Source: Microvirga sp. SRT01 (GTDB lineage Bacteria > Pseudomonadota > Alphaproteobacteria > Sphingomonadales > Sphingomonadaceae). Taken from it: a stretch of DNA of 64,000 nucleotides. Made by a program: the position numbers and the translations under genes. Every line of letters begins with the position of its first letter. Position 1 is the stretch's first letter. Of this stretch, positions 17,903 through 25,820 are shown one piece after another. The DNA is taken from the NCBI GenBank assembly GCA_018139225.1, contig JAGSNX010000008.1, positions 1-64,000 on the forward strand, written 5' to 3'. Below the pieces are notes generated by a model, which saw only the letters and a list, made by a program, of their open reading frames with translations, did not search any database and was not told where the DNA came from.

Positions 17903-18793
17903 ATGACGGCGTTTACTCTCGGGGAGGCGACGGCGCTGGCGCTCGGCCGCGTTCGGCCGTCCGGAACGGCGCTTCGTAGCGGTGGGCGGACGCCCGCCCG
18001 CTCGGGTGCTCCTCACCGTACTGGCGCACCGGTGCTGCGCGGCAGTATCGAGGCGGGGACGTTCGAAGACCTGTTCTTCGCGGTGCCCGCCAAGGGCGAG
18101 ACCGACCGGCTGCTGCGCATGGCGCGGGCCGCGCTCGATGCCGGACGACGCCTGAAGCGGGCGGCGCGGGTCGAGGCGCGCGAGCTGTCCGCGACCGAAC
18201 GGACACTCGCCGCGCTGACCGCAGGCGCGGTACGCGTCTATGAGGAGATCTGCACGCTGGCGCGCCTCAACGCCGGCCGCGTGTTCCCCACCTACGATCA
18301 TCTCGCCCAAGCGACTGCGCTGGGCCGCGCGACCGTGGCGCGCGCGCTCCACGCGCTGGAGGCGGCGGGCTTCCTTCTGCGCCAGCGCCGGTTCAAGCGG
18401 GTCGAGGAGGCGGGGGACGAGCCAGCACCAGCAGCATCGGGCGGACGGGGCAGGGGGCCGCGTTACGCCCAGACCTCCAACGCCTATCGCCCGTTGCTGC
18501 CCGGCCGCATCCTCGGCCTGCTACCGCGCTGGCTGCGTCCCGCACCGATCCCGGTCGACGCGCTCCAGCATGCCCAGGTCCGCGACGAGGAGGTTGCGGC
18601 GATGCATGCCACGCTGTCCTGCCGCGAACTGGCGCAGGCGACCGTCGGGGGCGCGCTCGGCCGGGTCCTCGCCTCGCTGGGGGCACGGATCGACAGCATA
18701 GCCTGTGAGTCTCAAAACCATCCGCAACCGCTACTGGATTCCTATATCCCGAGTTCAAACGGAGTTGGCCTGAACGGCCAACAACGAAATTGA
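17903..18793 (+). CDS. Plasmid replication-associated helix-turn-helix protein
   Basis: A 296-residue protein. The centre holds a winged-helix pattern: VYEEICTLARLNAGRVFPTY, then DHLAQATALGRATVARALHA and LEAAGFLLRQRRFKRV. A basic, Gly/Ala-rich linker and a Pro/Arg segment follow. The C-terminus (ACESQNHPQPLLDSYIPSSN) carries the NHPQPLLD-type tail of small plasmid proteins often called 'replication protein A'. It lies between repA and parA on the same strand, so a role in replication control or copy number is likely. Exact role unknown. Confidence 0.65.
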   Translation: MTAFTLGEATALALGRVRPSGTALRSGGRTPARSGAPHRTGAPVLRGSIEAGTFEDLFFAVPAKGETDRLLRMARAALDAGRRLKRAARVEARELSATERTLAALTAGAVRVYEEICTLARLNAGRVFPTYDHLAQATALGRATVARALHALEAAGFLLRQRRFKRVEEAGDEPAPAASGGRGRGPRYAQTSNAYRPLLPGRILGLLPRWLRPAPIPVDALQHAQVRDEEVAAMHATLSCRELAQATVGGALGRVLASLGARIDSIACESQNHPQPLLDSYIPSSNGVGLNGQQRN

Positions 18794-18973
18794 TGACCAC
18801 AGAAAAGCGCGTGATCGCGAAATACCCAATCAACAGCACAGCGCCAGTTCAGGAGCGTCGGCTTCGCCGCCGCAATGCTCCCTAGAGGAAGCAGGCGGTT
18901 TTCGGTTCGGACGATCGCCAGCGGCGTGCTGGCTGAAACGCCGTCGATATGTCGGAAAGACGTTGAAGTGTTG

Positions 18974-18994
18974 GTGTCGACATGTAGAGGTACC
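18974..18994 (+). promoter_or_regulatory. GTCGAC-ATGTAGAGG site upstream of parA
   Basis: GTGTCGACATGTAGAGG sits 4-24 bp before the parA ATG. It repeats the unit plus closing arm of the 16118 array (GTCGAC...TGTAGAGG). In this position it would be the operator through which the ParA-partner RHH protein represses parA. Confidence 0.55.
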
Positions 18995-18997
18995 GAC

Positions 18998-19663
18998 ATG
19001 AAGACAGCCAGTCGGACGATCGCGATCATCAGCCAGAAAGGGGGGGCGGGGAAAACCACGCTCGCGCTCCACCTCGCCGCGGCCGCCCAGGATGCCGGCG
19101 CGGTGTCGCTGATCGTCGACACCGACCCGCAGGCCACCGCCAGCCAATGGGCCGCTTGGCGACGGGACGCTCCCCCAGAAGTGATCGACAGCCCGCCACC
19201 CCGCCTCGCCGCCAAGATCGAGGCCGCGAAAGGGCAGGGCGCGCAGGTCATCGTGATCGATACGCCCCCCCACGCCGACAGCGCCGCCCGCGCTGCGGTC
19301 GAGGTCGCCGATCTCGTCCTGATACCGTGCCGGCCAAGCGCGTTCGACCTGTCCGCAATCCAGACCAGTGCCAAGCTGGTGCAGTTGCTGCGCAAACCCG
19401 CCTTCGTCGTCTTCACCGCCGGGCCACCGAATGCACCGCGCATCTATCAGGAGGCTGGCGAGCTGGTCGAAGGGTTCGGAACGCCGCCCTGTCCGGTGCT
19501 GCTCCCCGACCGCGCCGCCTATCGTCACGCGTCCGCCGAGGGCCGGTCGGTGATGGAAGCCGAGCCCGCCGGCAAGGCCGCGGAGGAAGTGCGCGAACTC
19601 TACCGCTGGGCGTGTCGACAGCTCGACATGCCGACACCCCGTTTCAGGAAGGTCAAACCATGA
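18998..19663 (+). CDS. parA: ParA-family partition ATPase
   Basis: A 221-residue ParA/MinD-type ATPase. It has a deviant Walker A (QKGGAGKTT, residues 13-21), an A' motif (LIVDTDPQATASQWAAW), Walker B (VIVIDTPPHADS), and FVVFTAGPPNAPRIYQEAGE. It is short and lacks an N-terminal DNA-binding domain, as in type Ib plasmid partition ATPases, which pair with small RHH partners. The next gene overlaps its stop (ATGA). It positions plasmid copies on the nucleoid. Confidence 0.93.
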   Translation: MKTASRTIAIISQKGGAGKTTLALHLAAAAQDAGAVSLIVDTDPQATASQWAAWRRDAPPEVIDSPPPRLAAKIEAAKGQGAQVIVIDTPPHADSAARAAVEVADLVLIPCRPSAFDLSAIQTSAKLVQLLRKPAFVVFTAGPPNAPRIYQEAGELVEGFGTPPCPVLLPDRAAYRHASAEGRSVMEAEPAGKAAEEVRELYRWACRQLDMPTPRFRKVKP

Positions 19664-19914
19664 GCCGCAAGCCCAGCTTCGCCAATTTGCGCGCCCGCAC
19701 ACCGGAACCGGTCGCTGCGCCTGCGTCGGAGCCGCCCGAACCCCGCGCGAACAGCCGCGAGGGCCGCAAGCAGATCGCCGGCTTCTTCACCCCCGACATG
19801 TCCTTCGCGATGCACACCCTGGCGCGGCGTCAGGGGCGGAGTTTACAGTCGCTGATGGCCGAGGCGTTCAACGACGTGCTGCGGAAGCACGGGGAGAGCC
19901 CGGTGGGGGAGTGA
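19660..19914 (+). CDS. Small RHH partition protein (ParB-equivalent)
   Basis: An 84-residue protein, ATG overlapping the parA stop. An unstructured Pro/Arg/Glu-rich N-terminus is followed by a ribbon-helix-helix: GRKQIAGFFTPDMSFAMHTL, then ARRQGRSLQSLMAEAFNDVL. This domain order (flexible arm plus RHH) matches ParG/omega-type centromere-binding repressors. The 8-bp-phased GTCGAC repeats upstream of parA and repA are its likely binding sites. Name not assigned because families differ. Confidence 0.8.
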   Translation: MSRKPSFANLRARTPEPVAAPASEPPEPRANSREGRKQIAGFFTPDMSFAMHTLARRQGRSLQSLMAEAFNDVLRKHGESPVGE

Positions 19915-19930
19915 CCCGCTCAGTTGAAGC

Positions 19931-20797
19931 TCAGTCGCCATTCGCCGCATTGATGATAGCCTTGCCATATGCGGTCTTCTTGAAGACCTCGCCTCTGGCC
20001 CGTGCCTGATCGGCGGAGATGAAGCCTTGCTGGAAGGCGATTTCCTCGAGGCAGGCGACCTGGATGCCCTGGCGGTGCTGGATGGTGCGGACGAACTCGG
20101 AGGCTTCGAGGAGCGAGTCGTGGGTGCCGGTGTCGAGCCAGGCATAGCCGCGGCCCATCTGTTCGACGAACAGGTCGCCGGCCTGCATGTAGAGGCGGTT
20201 GAGGTCGGTGATCTCGAGCTCGCCGCGGGGCGAGGGTTTCAGGTCGCGGGCGAACTGGACGACGCGGTTGTCGTAGAAATACAGGCCGGTGACCGCGTAG
20301 TTGGACTTGGGCGCGGCGGGCTTCTCCTCGAGGCTGATGGCGCGGCCACCCTCGAGTTCGACGACGCCGTAGCGCTCCGGATCGTCGACGCGGTAGGCGA
20401 AGACGGTCGCGCCGTCCTTGCGTGCGACGGCGCTGGCGAGCAGGTCGGTGAGGTGCGCGCCGAAGAAGATGTTGTCGCCCAGCACCAGCGCGACGTTGTC
20501 GTCGCCGATGAAGTCCGCGCCGATCGTGAAGGCCTGCGCGAGGCCCTCGGGCCGGGGTTGCTCGGCATACTGGATGGTCAGGCCGAGCAGCGAGCCGTCG
20601 CCGAACAGCTGGCGGTAGTTGGGCAGATATTCCGGCGACGAGATGATCAGCACGTCGCGGATGCCGGCGAGCATCAGCACCGACAGCGGATAGTAGATCA
20701 TCGGCTTGTCATAGACCGGCAGCAGCTGCTTGTTGATCGCCAGCGTCGCGGGGTGGAGCCGGGTGCCCGAGCCGCCGGCGAGGATGATGCCCTTCAT
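19931..20797 (-). CDS. rmlA: Glucose-1-phosphate thymidylyltransferase RmlA
   Basis: 288 residues. It makes dTDP-glucose from dTTP and glucose 1-phosphate, the first step of dTDP-L-rhamnose synthesis. Signature: MKGIILAGGSGTRLHPATLA, NKQLLPVYDKPMIYYPLS, LVLGDNIFFG, EKPAAPKSNYAVTGLYFYDN, RGYAWLDTGTHDSLLEASEF. Length and motifs are complete. The ATG overlaps the rmlD stop (ATGA). It is the last gene of the rml run and converges on the RHH gene 16 bp away. Confidence 0.96.
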   Translation of the reverse strand: MKGIILAGGSGTRLHPATLAINKQLLPVYDKPMIYYPLSVLMLAGIRDVLIISSPEYLPNYRQLFGDGSLLGLTIQYAEQPRPEGLAQAFTIGADFIGDDNVALVLGDNIFFGAHLTDLLASAVARKDGATVFAYRVDDPERYGVVELEGGRAISLEEKPAAPKSNYAVTGLYFYDNRVVQFARDLKPSPRGELEITDLNRLYMQAGDLFVEQMGRGYAWLDTGTHDSLLEASEFVRTIQHRQGIQVACLEEIAFQQGFISADQARARGEVFKKTAYGKAIINAANGD

Positions 20798-21693
20798 GCG
20801 GGTACTCCCAGAAGTTCGTCGAGGATGTCGGAAAGCGCCGCCTGCCAGTCGCGTGGGCGGATGCCGTAGGCGCGCTCGATGGCACCGTGGCCGAGCAGCG
20901 AATTCATGGGCCGGCGCGCGGGCGTCGGATAGGCCGCGGTCGCGATCGGCTGGACGGCGGGGGCGGGGCCGCCGCGCAAGGCCGCCTGCCGGAAGATCTC
21001 CTCGGCGAAGCCCGCCCAGCTGGTCGCGCCGGCGTTGGAGAAGTGGAAGGTGCCGACGGGCGCGTCCGGGTGCTCGACCAACCGCACCGCGATCGTCACG
21101 AGCGCCGCGGCGAGATCGGTCGCCGAGGTCGGGCTGCCATGCTGGTCGGCGACGACCGACAGGGTGGGGCGGTCCGCGCCGACGCGCAGCATCGTCTTGA
21201 TGAAGTTATGCCCGGTCGCGCTCACGACCCAGGCGGTGCGGACGATGACGTGGCGCGCGGTGCCGGTGCGGACCGCCAGCTCGCCGCCCAGCTTGGAGGC
21301 CCCGTAGACGTTGAGCGGTGCGACCGCATCGTCGACCTCCCAGGCCCCGTCCTTGTCGCCGGGGAAGACATAGTCGGTCGACACCTGCACCAGCGGGATG
21401 TCCGCCGCCTTGCACGCCGCGGCGAACGCGGCGGGCGCCAGCGCGTTGACCGCCCAGGCGGTGACGAGGTCGTCCTCGGCCTTGTCGACCGCTGTGTAGG
21501 CAGCGCCGTTGATGACCGCGGCGAAGGGCTGGCCATCATGGCCGGCCGCGACCCTTGCGGCGATGGCGGCGGTGTCGGTCAGGTCGAGATCGGCCGCATC
21601 GCTGGTGACGACATGGTAGCCGTCGGGCCAGACATGTTTGGCGAGCGCGGTGCCGAGCTGGCCACCGCCCCCGGTGACGAGGATGGCCTTCAC
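20794..21693 (-). CDS. rmlD: dTDP-4-dehydrorhamnose reductase RmlD
   Basis: From a GTG at 21693 (GTGA overlap with the rmlB stop), 299 residues of an SDR. It has an N-terminal NAD(P)-binding glycine motif (VTGGGGQLGTALAKH), VINGAAYTAVDKAEDD, a catalytic YxxxK in VYGASKLGGE, and RTAWVVSATGHNFIKTMLR. It reduces dTDP-4-dehydro-L-rhamnose to dTDP-L-rhamnose. The frame extends to 21750, but that part overlaps rmlB in another frame. Confidence 0.94.
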   Translation of the reverse strand: MKAILVTGGGGQLGTALAKHVWPDGYHVVTSDAADLDLTDTAAIAARVAAGHDGQPFAAVINGAAYTAVDKAEDDLVTAWAVNALAPAAFAAACKAADIPLVQVSTDYVFPGDKDGAWEVDDAVAPLNVYGASKLGGELAVRTGTARHVIVRTAWVVSATGHNFIKTMLRVGADRPTLSVVADQHGSPTSATDLAAALVTIAVRLVEHPDAPVGTFHFSNAGATSWAGFAEEIFRQAALRGGPAPAVQPIATAAYPTPARRPMNSLLGHGAIERAYGIRPRDWQAALSDILDELLGVPA

Positions 21694-22745
21694 GCGGCGA
21701 GGCCGCGGCGCTGGTCCGCCTGCCGCTCGTCGACGATGGCGCGCCACCACGCCTCGTTGTCGAGATACCAGCGCACGGTCTTGGCGATGCCGGTCTCGAA
21801 GGTCTCGGCGGGCTCCCAGCCGAGTTCGTCGCGGATGCGGGATGCGTCGATCGCGTAGCGCGCGTCGTGGCCCGGACGGTCGGCGACGAAGCCGATCTGC
21901 GTCGTGTAGCTCTCGCCGTCGGCGCGCGGGCGAAGATCGTCGAGGATGGTGCAGATCGTCTCGACCACCGACAGGTTGGTCTTCTCGTTGTTGCCGCCGA
22001 CATTGTAGCTGCGCCCCGGCTGGCCACGCTCGAACACGGCGCGCAGCGCGCGGACGTGATCCTCGACGTAGAGCCAGTCGCGCACGTTGGCGCCGCGGCC
22101 GTAGACGGGCAGCGTCTCGCCCGCGAGCGCCTTGACGATCATCAGCGGGATGAGCTTCTCGGGGAAGTGATACGGCCCGTAATTGTTCGAGCAGTTGGTC
22201 ACGACGACCGGCAGGCCGTAGGTGTGGCCCCAGGCGCTGACGAGATGGTCGGACCCCGCCTTCGACGCCGAATAGGGCGAGCGCGGGTCGTAGGGCGTAT
22301 CTTCGGTGAACAGCCCCTCGTCACCGAGCGAGCCGTAGACCTCGTCGGTCGAGATGTGGTGGAAGCGGAAGCGTGCGCGCGCGTCCTCGTCCAGGCCCGA
22401 CCAGTAGGTGCGCGCGGCGTCGAGCAGCGTGAAGGTGCCGACGATGTTGGTCTGGATGAACGCGCCCGGCCCGTCGATCGAGCGGTCGACATGGCTCTCG
22501 GCGGCCAGATGCGTGATGACGTCGGGGCGGAACCCGGCGAGCGTCTTCGCGACCAGTTCGGCGTCGCCGATATCGCCCTGCACGAAGCGGTAGCGCGGGC
22601 TGTCGGACACCGCCTCGACGGTCGTCAGCGTGCCGGCATAGGTGAGCTTGTCGAGGTTCAGGACCTCGTGCTCGCTGTCCGCGATGAGGTGCCGGACAAG
22701 CGCCGAGCCGATGAAGCCGGCCCCGCCGGTGACGAGTACGCGCAT
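21690..22745 (-). CDS. rmlB: dTDP-glucose 4,6-dehydratase RmlB
   Basis: 351 residues from the ATG at 22745 (GAGG 8 nt upstream). Extended SDR: MRVLVTGGAGFIGSALVRHL, LNLDKLTYAGTL, HLAAESHVDRSIDGPGAFI, HISTDEVYGSL, SPYSASKAGSDHLV (YxxxK), TNCSNNYGPYHFPEKLIPL, RDWLYVEDHVRAL. All dehydratase landmarks are present. It follows the rmlC remnant by 10 bp. Confidence 0.96.
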   Translation of the reverse strand: MRVLVTGGAGFIGSALVRHLIADSEHEVLNLDKLTYAGTLTTVEAVSDSPRYRFVQGDIGDAELVAKTLAGFRPDVITHLAAESHVDRSIDGPGAFIQTNIVGTFTLLDAARTYWSGLDEDARARFRFHHISTDEVYGSLGDEGLFTEDTPYDPRSPYSASKAGSDHLVSAWGHTYGLPVVVTNCSNNYGPYHFPEKLIPLMIVKALAGETLPVYGRGANVRDWLYVEDHVRALRAVFERGQPGRSYNVGGNNEKTNLSVVETICTILDDLRPRADGESYTTQIGFVADRPGHDARYAIDASRIRDELGWEPAETFETGIAKTVRWYLDNEAWWRAIVDERQADQRRGLAA

Positions 22746-22755
22746 GCGAATAACC

Positions 22756-22872
22756 TCAGGAAAGCGGCGCCAGCGGGCGGCCGTCATAGGAAAAGGGGCT
22801 GTTGAAGGCGGCGAGCGCGGGTTGGGCCGCGTCCTTGGGCGAAATTTCAGGACTGATGCCGGCTAGCATTAG
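22756..22872 (-). pseudogene. rmlC: 3' remnant of rmlC (dTDP-4-dehydrorhamnose 3,5-epimerase)
   Basis: The leftward frame just upstream of rmlB reads SPEISPKDAAQPALAAFNSP, then FSYDGRPLAPLS and TGA at 22756-22758. The S-x-KD-AAQP-LA motif and short tail match the RmlC C-terminus. An in-frame stop at 22873-22875 closes the frame, and upstream DNA turns AT-rich with no RmlC sequence, so about four fifths of the gene is gone. Too short for ordinary ORF calling. The rest of the operon (rmlB, rmlD, rmlA) is intact, which makes an ancestral rmlCBDA run likely. Confidence 0.75.
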
Positions 22873-22948
22873 CTAGTCAATGAAAATCTATAGAACACTA
22901 AAATACATTATTTTATTGATAAACAATAGCAACTAAGGCAGAATAATT

Positions 22949-24205
22949 TCATTGGTTGGAGTTTCTCCCAACGAAATGGTCAGTATTTACGATAAGAAGC
23001 CTTCGAAACTTGGTTAAAATAGAGGAAAATGTATAATGCGCTAGAACAGCTTCTCGACCATTAATCCCACGACTAGTAGCATCATATTCGCCATGCGCCT
23101 CGGCTAAGGCGGTGACTAGCTCGGTTAACGCATTGACATCGCCCGGTGCAAGTATCCAGCCGGATTGCTCTTCGCGGACGGTCAGCGACAATTCAGAATC
23201 TGGGTCAGCGATTGCAATGATTGGCGTGCCGGCAGCCATAACATTGTACATGCGGCTTGGAACAGATAAGCCCTTCATTTCATCGACGAACGAGATGATC
23301 GTTGCCGTTGCACTCGCAAGCATCGGGCCAAGCATCTCTCTCGGTTGACGCGGTAAAAAGCGAACATTGGGTAGTTCTCCCGAGGCAATCGCGTTGGCGA
23401 CGGTGCTAGCTTTCCCACCATATCCGACGAATAGAAAAATAATGTCGTGCCGATTGCGCAGATTGTGTGCGGCCGCGAGGATCGTCTCGATATCGTGCGT
23501 ACGGCCAATGTTGCCGGAAAACTGAATGATGCAGCGCGCTCGGATATTATTGATCAACAGGAAGGGATTCGTATCTCGGGGTATTGGCTTGATCTCGTCG
23601 GGGTCGCCCCAATTCGGGATGATGGTGATCGGCCGCTTAACGTTGCCAATTTTTTGCTGAATTAGTTCGGCCATATCGCGACCGAGCACGATGATGGAAT
23701 CGTATGCTCGAAAAGTCGCGGAGAACACACGCGAGAGCAAACGATAGGTGATACTGTGGGGGTGAATTATGCCAGTCGCTGCAAGGACTTCGGGATAGAC
23801 ATCGTGAACTAACAGATGAGTATTCATATTTTTGAACCGTGCGATCAAACCGAGCAGAGGCGGCAGCGTCGGAGGATTGGTGACTATGAGCAACTGATCA
23901 GCCCGGCGGAACCGGATGAGTGCAAACCAGCCGATCGACAACGTCAGAGTCAGCGTATTGATTGCGCGCAGCAGTAGGCGGTCCTTGTTGAAATGCGTTG
24001 CGCGCGCACGGTGGATGCGGACGCCGTTGCGATCTTCATTAGCGGGTGCTAGGATGCCACGCTCGCTGTAGGTCGGTTGGCCGCTGACGACGTTGACAGC
24101 CATCGAGGTGGCCAGACCTTCAGCAATGGCAGTTAGGAAATAGCCGGTCGAGGTCTGTTCTGGATAATAAAGTTCGGACACTATCCATAGGCGTGGTGGT
24201 GGCAT
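22949..24205 (-). CDS. Glycosyltransferase family 4 (WbuB-like)
   Basis: About 418 residues, GT-B fold. N-terminal RLWIVSELYYPEQTSTGYFL is the start typical of WbuB-type fucosamine transferases. A membrane-associating hydrophobic stretch lies at about 95-110. The donor domain has IIPNWGDPDEI, IIQFSGNIGRTHDIETILAA, FVGYGGKAS and FVDEMKGLSVPSRMYNVMAA with the EX7E-like region. The ATG at 24205 has AAGGA six bases upstream; ATG 24211 and TTG 24220 are alternatives. AT-richer than its neighbours. Confidence 0.85.
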   Translation of the reverse strand: MPPPRLWIVSELYYPEQTSTGYFLTAIAEGLATSMAVNVVSGQPTYSERGILAPANEDRNGVRIHRARATHFNKDRLLLRAINTLTLTLSIGWFALIRFRRADQLLIVTNPPTLPPLLGLIARFKNMNTHLLVHDVYPEVLAATGIIHPHSITYRLLSRVFSATFRAYDSIIVLGRDMAELIQQKIGNVKRPITIIPNWGDPDEIKPIPRDTNPFLLINNIRARCIIQFSGNIGRTHDIETILAAAHNLRNRHDIIFLFVGYGGKASTVANAIASGELPNVRFLPRQPREMLGPMLASATATIISFVDEMKGLSVPSRMYNVMAAGTPIIAIADPDSELSLTVREEQSGWILAPGDVNALTELVTALAEAHGEYDATSRGINGREAVLAHYTFSSILTKFRRLLIVNTDHFVGRNSNQ

Positions 24206-24221
24206 CGTCATCCTTGGCAAA

Positions 24222-25085
24222 TCAGTCGAAAGTAGCGGCGGCTATATCGCGATAGAGTCGCGTGGTGAGATCGTACCGAACGGCGATATTGTCATGGTCC
24301 GATAGCCTGCTGTCCGCAAACAGGCGTCCGCCAATCGCGGGCGCTGCGCGTTCGGCGAGGCGCGTAGCCGCGCGCGGCAGGCGCAGCCGGTACAGCCTTT
24401 CGCCGCGCGCTTGCGCGGTCAGCGCATAAGTGAAGGGCAACGGGTCCGCCGCAAAGACCACGCCGCTATGGGGCACTTGGGACAGATGCGCGATGACCTC
24501 TGCCGACAAGTCGATTCCTATCATCGCGCGAGCGACATCGCCGGTTGGAACGGGCATAATGCGCAGGCGCTGCCAAAGCCGGACAAGCTGTCCAAGCTTT
24601 CCTGAAATATTTTGCCCATAAATCAGCGGCAAGCGTAGGATGGTGACCGCGAACCGATCGTCCGTCAAGGCGAGCAGCCCGGTGTCGGCAGCAAGTTTGG
24701 AGTGGCCATAGTCGCTGGACGGCGCCGGTAACGTATGGCGATCGATGGCGCGCGCGCCGCCATAGACGGAAAAAGACGAGACGTGGATCAGATGCGCGAC
24801 ACCGGCCGCCTTTGCGGTGGCCGCCAGCCGTAGCGGTAGGTCGACATTGATAAGATGCATCATGCTGCTACTGCCGGTGCTGATCCCCACGCAGTTGATG
24901 ACGCAGCGAATTCCGTTGAATAGGTACGCCGGGATATCGGCATAATCGCCGACCAACACATGTCGAGGCCGCTGGCTATGTTGTCGGCTAACGTAGCGGG
25001 CGCAATCGCCTAGCAACGGTTCCAACGCGGCCGCGATGCGGCTTCCTCCACCGATGACGAGAATTGAGATGTCGCACCCCGGCAT
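24222..25085 (-). CDS. NAD-dependent epimerase/reductase (SDR) of EPS sugar synthesis
   Basis: 287 residues. N-terminal ISILVIGGGSRIAAALEPLL is a Rossmann entry. HVSSFSVYGGARAIDRHTLP and SDYGHSKLAADTG (YxxxK) give the SDR catalytic site; VTILRLPLIYGQNISGKLG follows. It is shorter than full UDP-glucose epimerases and resembles WbpV/FnlB-type 4-keto reductases. Its place between a WbuB-like transferase and, divergently, a priming transferase plus WbpM-like dehydratase suggests it reduces the dehydratase product. Product stereochemistry cannot be told. Confidence 0.78.
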   Translation of the reverse strand: MPGCDISILVIGGGSRIAAALEPLLGDCARYVSRQHSQRPRHVLVGDYADIPAYLFNGIRCVINCVGISTGSSSMMHLINVDLPLRLAATAKAAGVAHLIHVSSFSVYGGARAIDRHTLPAPSSDYGHSKLAADTGLLALTDDRFAVTILRLPLIYGQNISGKLGQLVRLWQRLRIMPVPTGDVARAMIGIDLSAEVIAHLSQVPHSGVVFAADPLPFTYALTAQARGERLYRLRLPRAATRLAERAAPAIGGRLFADSRLSDHDNIAVRYDLTTRLYRDIAAATFD

Positions 25086-25192
25086 CGCATTGTTATACCC
25101 GCGCTATAGCTGAGCAATGCTGTAGGAACAGCCCTTTCGTGCGAGGCCGTCAGCGCATATGCGCTGCACATGATTGTGGCACAGGCGGTAAT

Positions 25193-25753
25193 GTGAAGCG
25201 TGCGGTGGATTTCATGGCGGCGGGGCTGGCTGCCATCCTGTTGCTGCCGTTGTTTGTCCTGGTCGGCGTGGCCGTGCGCCTGACGTCGCCAGGCCCCGTG
25301 CTTTACTGGTCCGACCGCGTCGGGCGCGGCAGCGTCCTCTTTTCCATGCCCAAATTCCGTACGATGAATGTGGGCACTCCCGCTGTTGCCACGCACCTGA
25401 TGCGCGATGCCAAGTCGGCGTTGACGCCAATCGGGGCACTGTTGCGCCGCACAAGCCTCGACGAACTGCCACAGTTGTGGAGCGTGATGAAGGGTGACAT
25501 GAGCATCGTCGGGCCTCGGCCTGCGCTGTTCAACCAGGACGACCTGATCGCGCTGCGTCGTGAGGTCGGGGTCGATATCGTCCGCCCTGGCATTACCGGA
25601 TGGGCGCAGATCAACGGGCGCGACGAGCTCCCGATTCCCGATAAGGTGGCGCTCGACGCGGAATATGTTAAACGCCAATCGTTTTTATTCGATCTCCACA
25701 TTATTCTCAAAACGGCGGCAAAGCTGCTCGGGGATAAGACAGTAACTCACTAA
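25193..25753 (+). CDS. Priming sugar-phosphate transferase, short PglC/WbpL-like form
   Basis: 186 residues from a GTG at 25193 (AGGCGG upstream). One N-terminal membrane-embedded helix (VDFMAAGLAAILLLPLFVLV) is followed by the polyprenyl-phosphate phosphoglycosyl transferase core: SPGPVLYWSDRVGR, FSMPKFRTMNV, TSLDELPQLWSVMKGDMSIV, GPRPAL, RPGITGWAQINGRDE. It lacks the N-terminal multi-helix region of WbaP/WcaJ. It should load the first sugar phosphate on undecaprenyl phosphate. Short members usually use N-acetylated dideoxyhexoses, which fits the neighbouring dehydratase. Confidence 0.92.
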   Translation: MKRAVDFMAAGLAAILLLPLFVLVGVAVRLTSPGPVLYWSDRVGRGSVLFSMPKFRTMNVGTPAVATHLMRDAKSALTPIGALLRRTSLDELPQLWSVMKGDMSIVGPRPALFNQDDLIALRREVGVDIVRPGITGWAQINGRDELPIPDKVALDAEYVKRQSFLFDLHIILKTAAKLLGDKTVTH

Positions 25754-25820
25754 TCTGACTGTTAAGTCAGTTCCATTCAGTAGGACTTACACTAAAATTA
25801 GGGTTGACGTTTGCGTGGTA

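Noticed and set aside
19612..19637. GTGTCGAC-like block at the end of parA as another binding site
   Set aside because: It encodes CRQLDMPT in parA and matches the array only loosely, so chance is a sufficient explanation.
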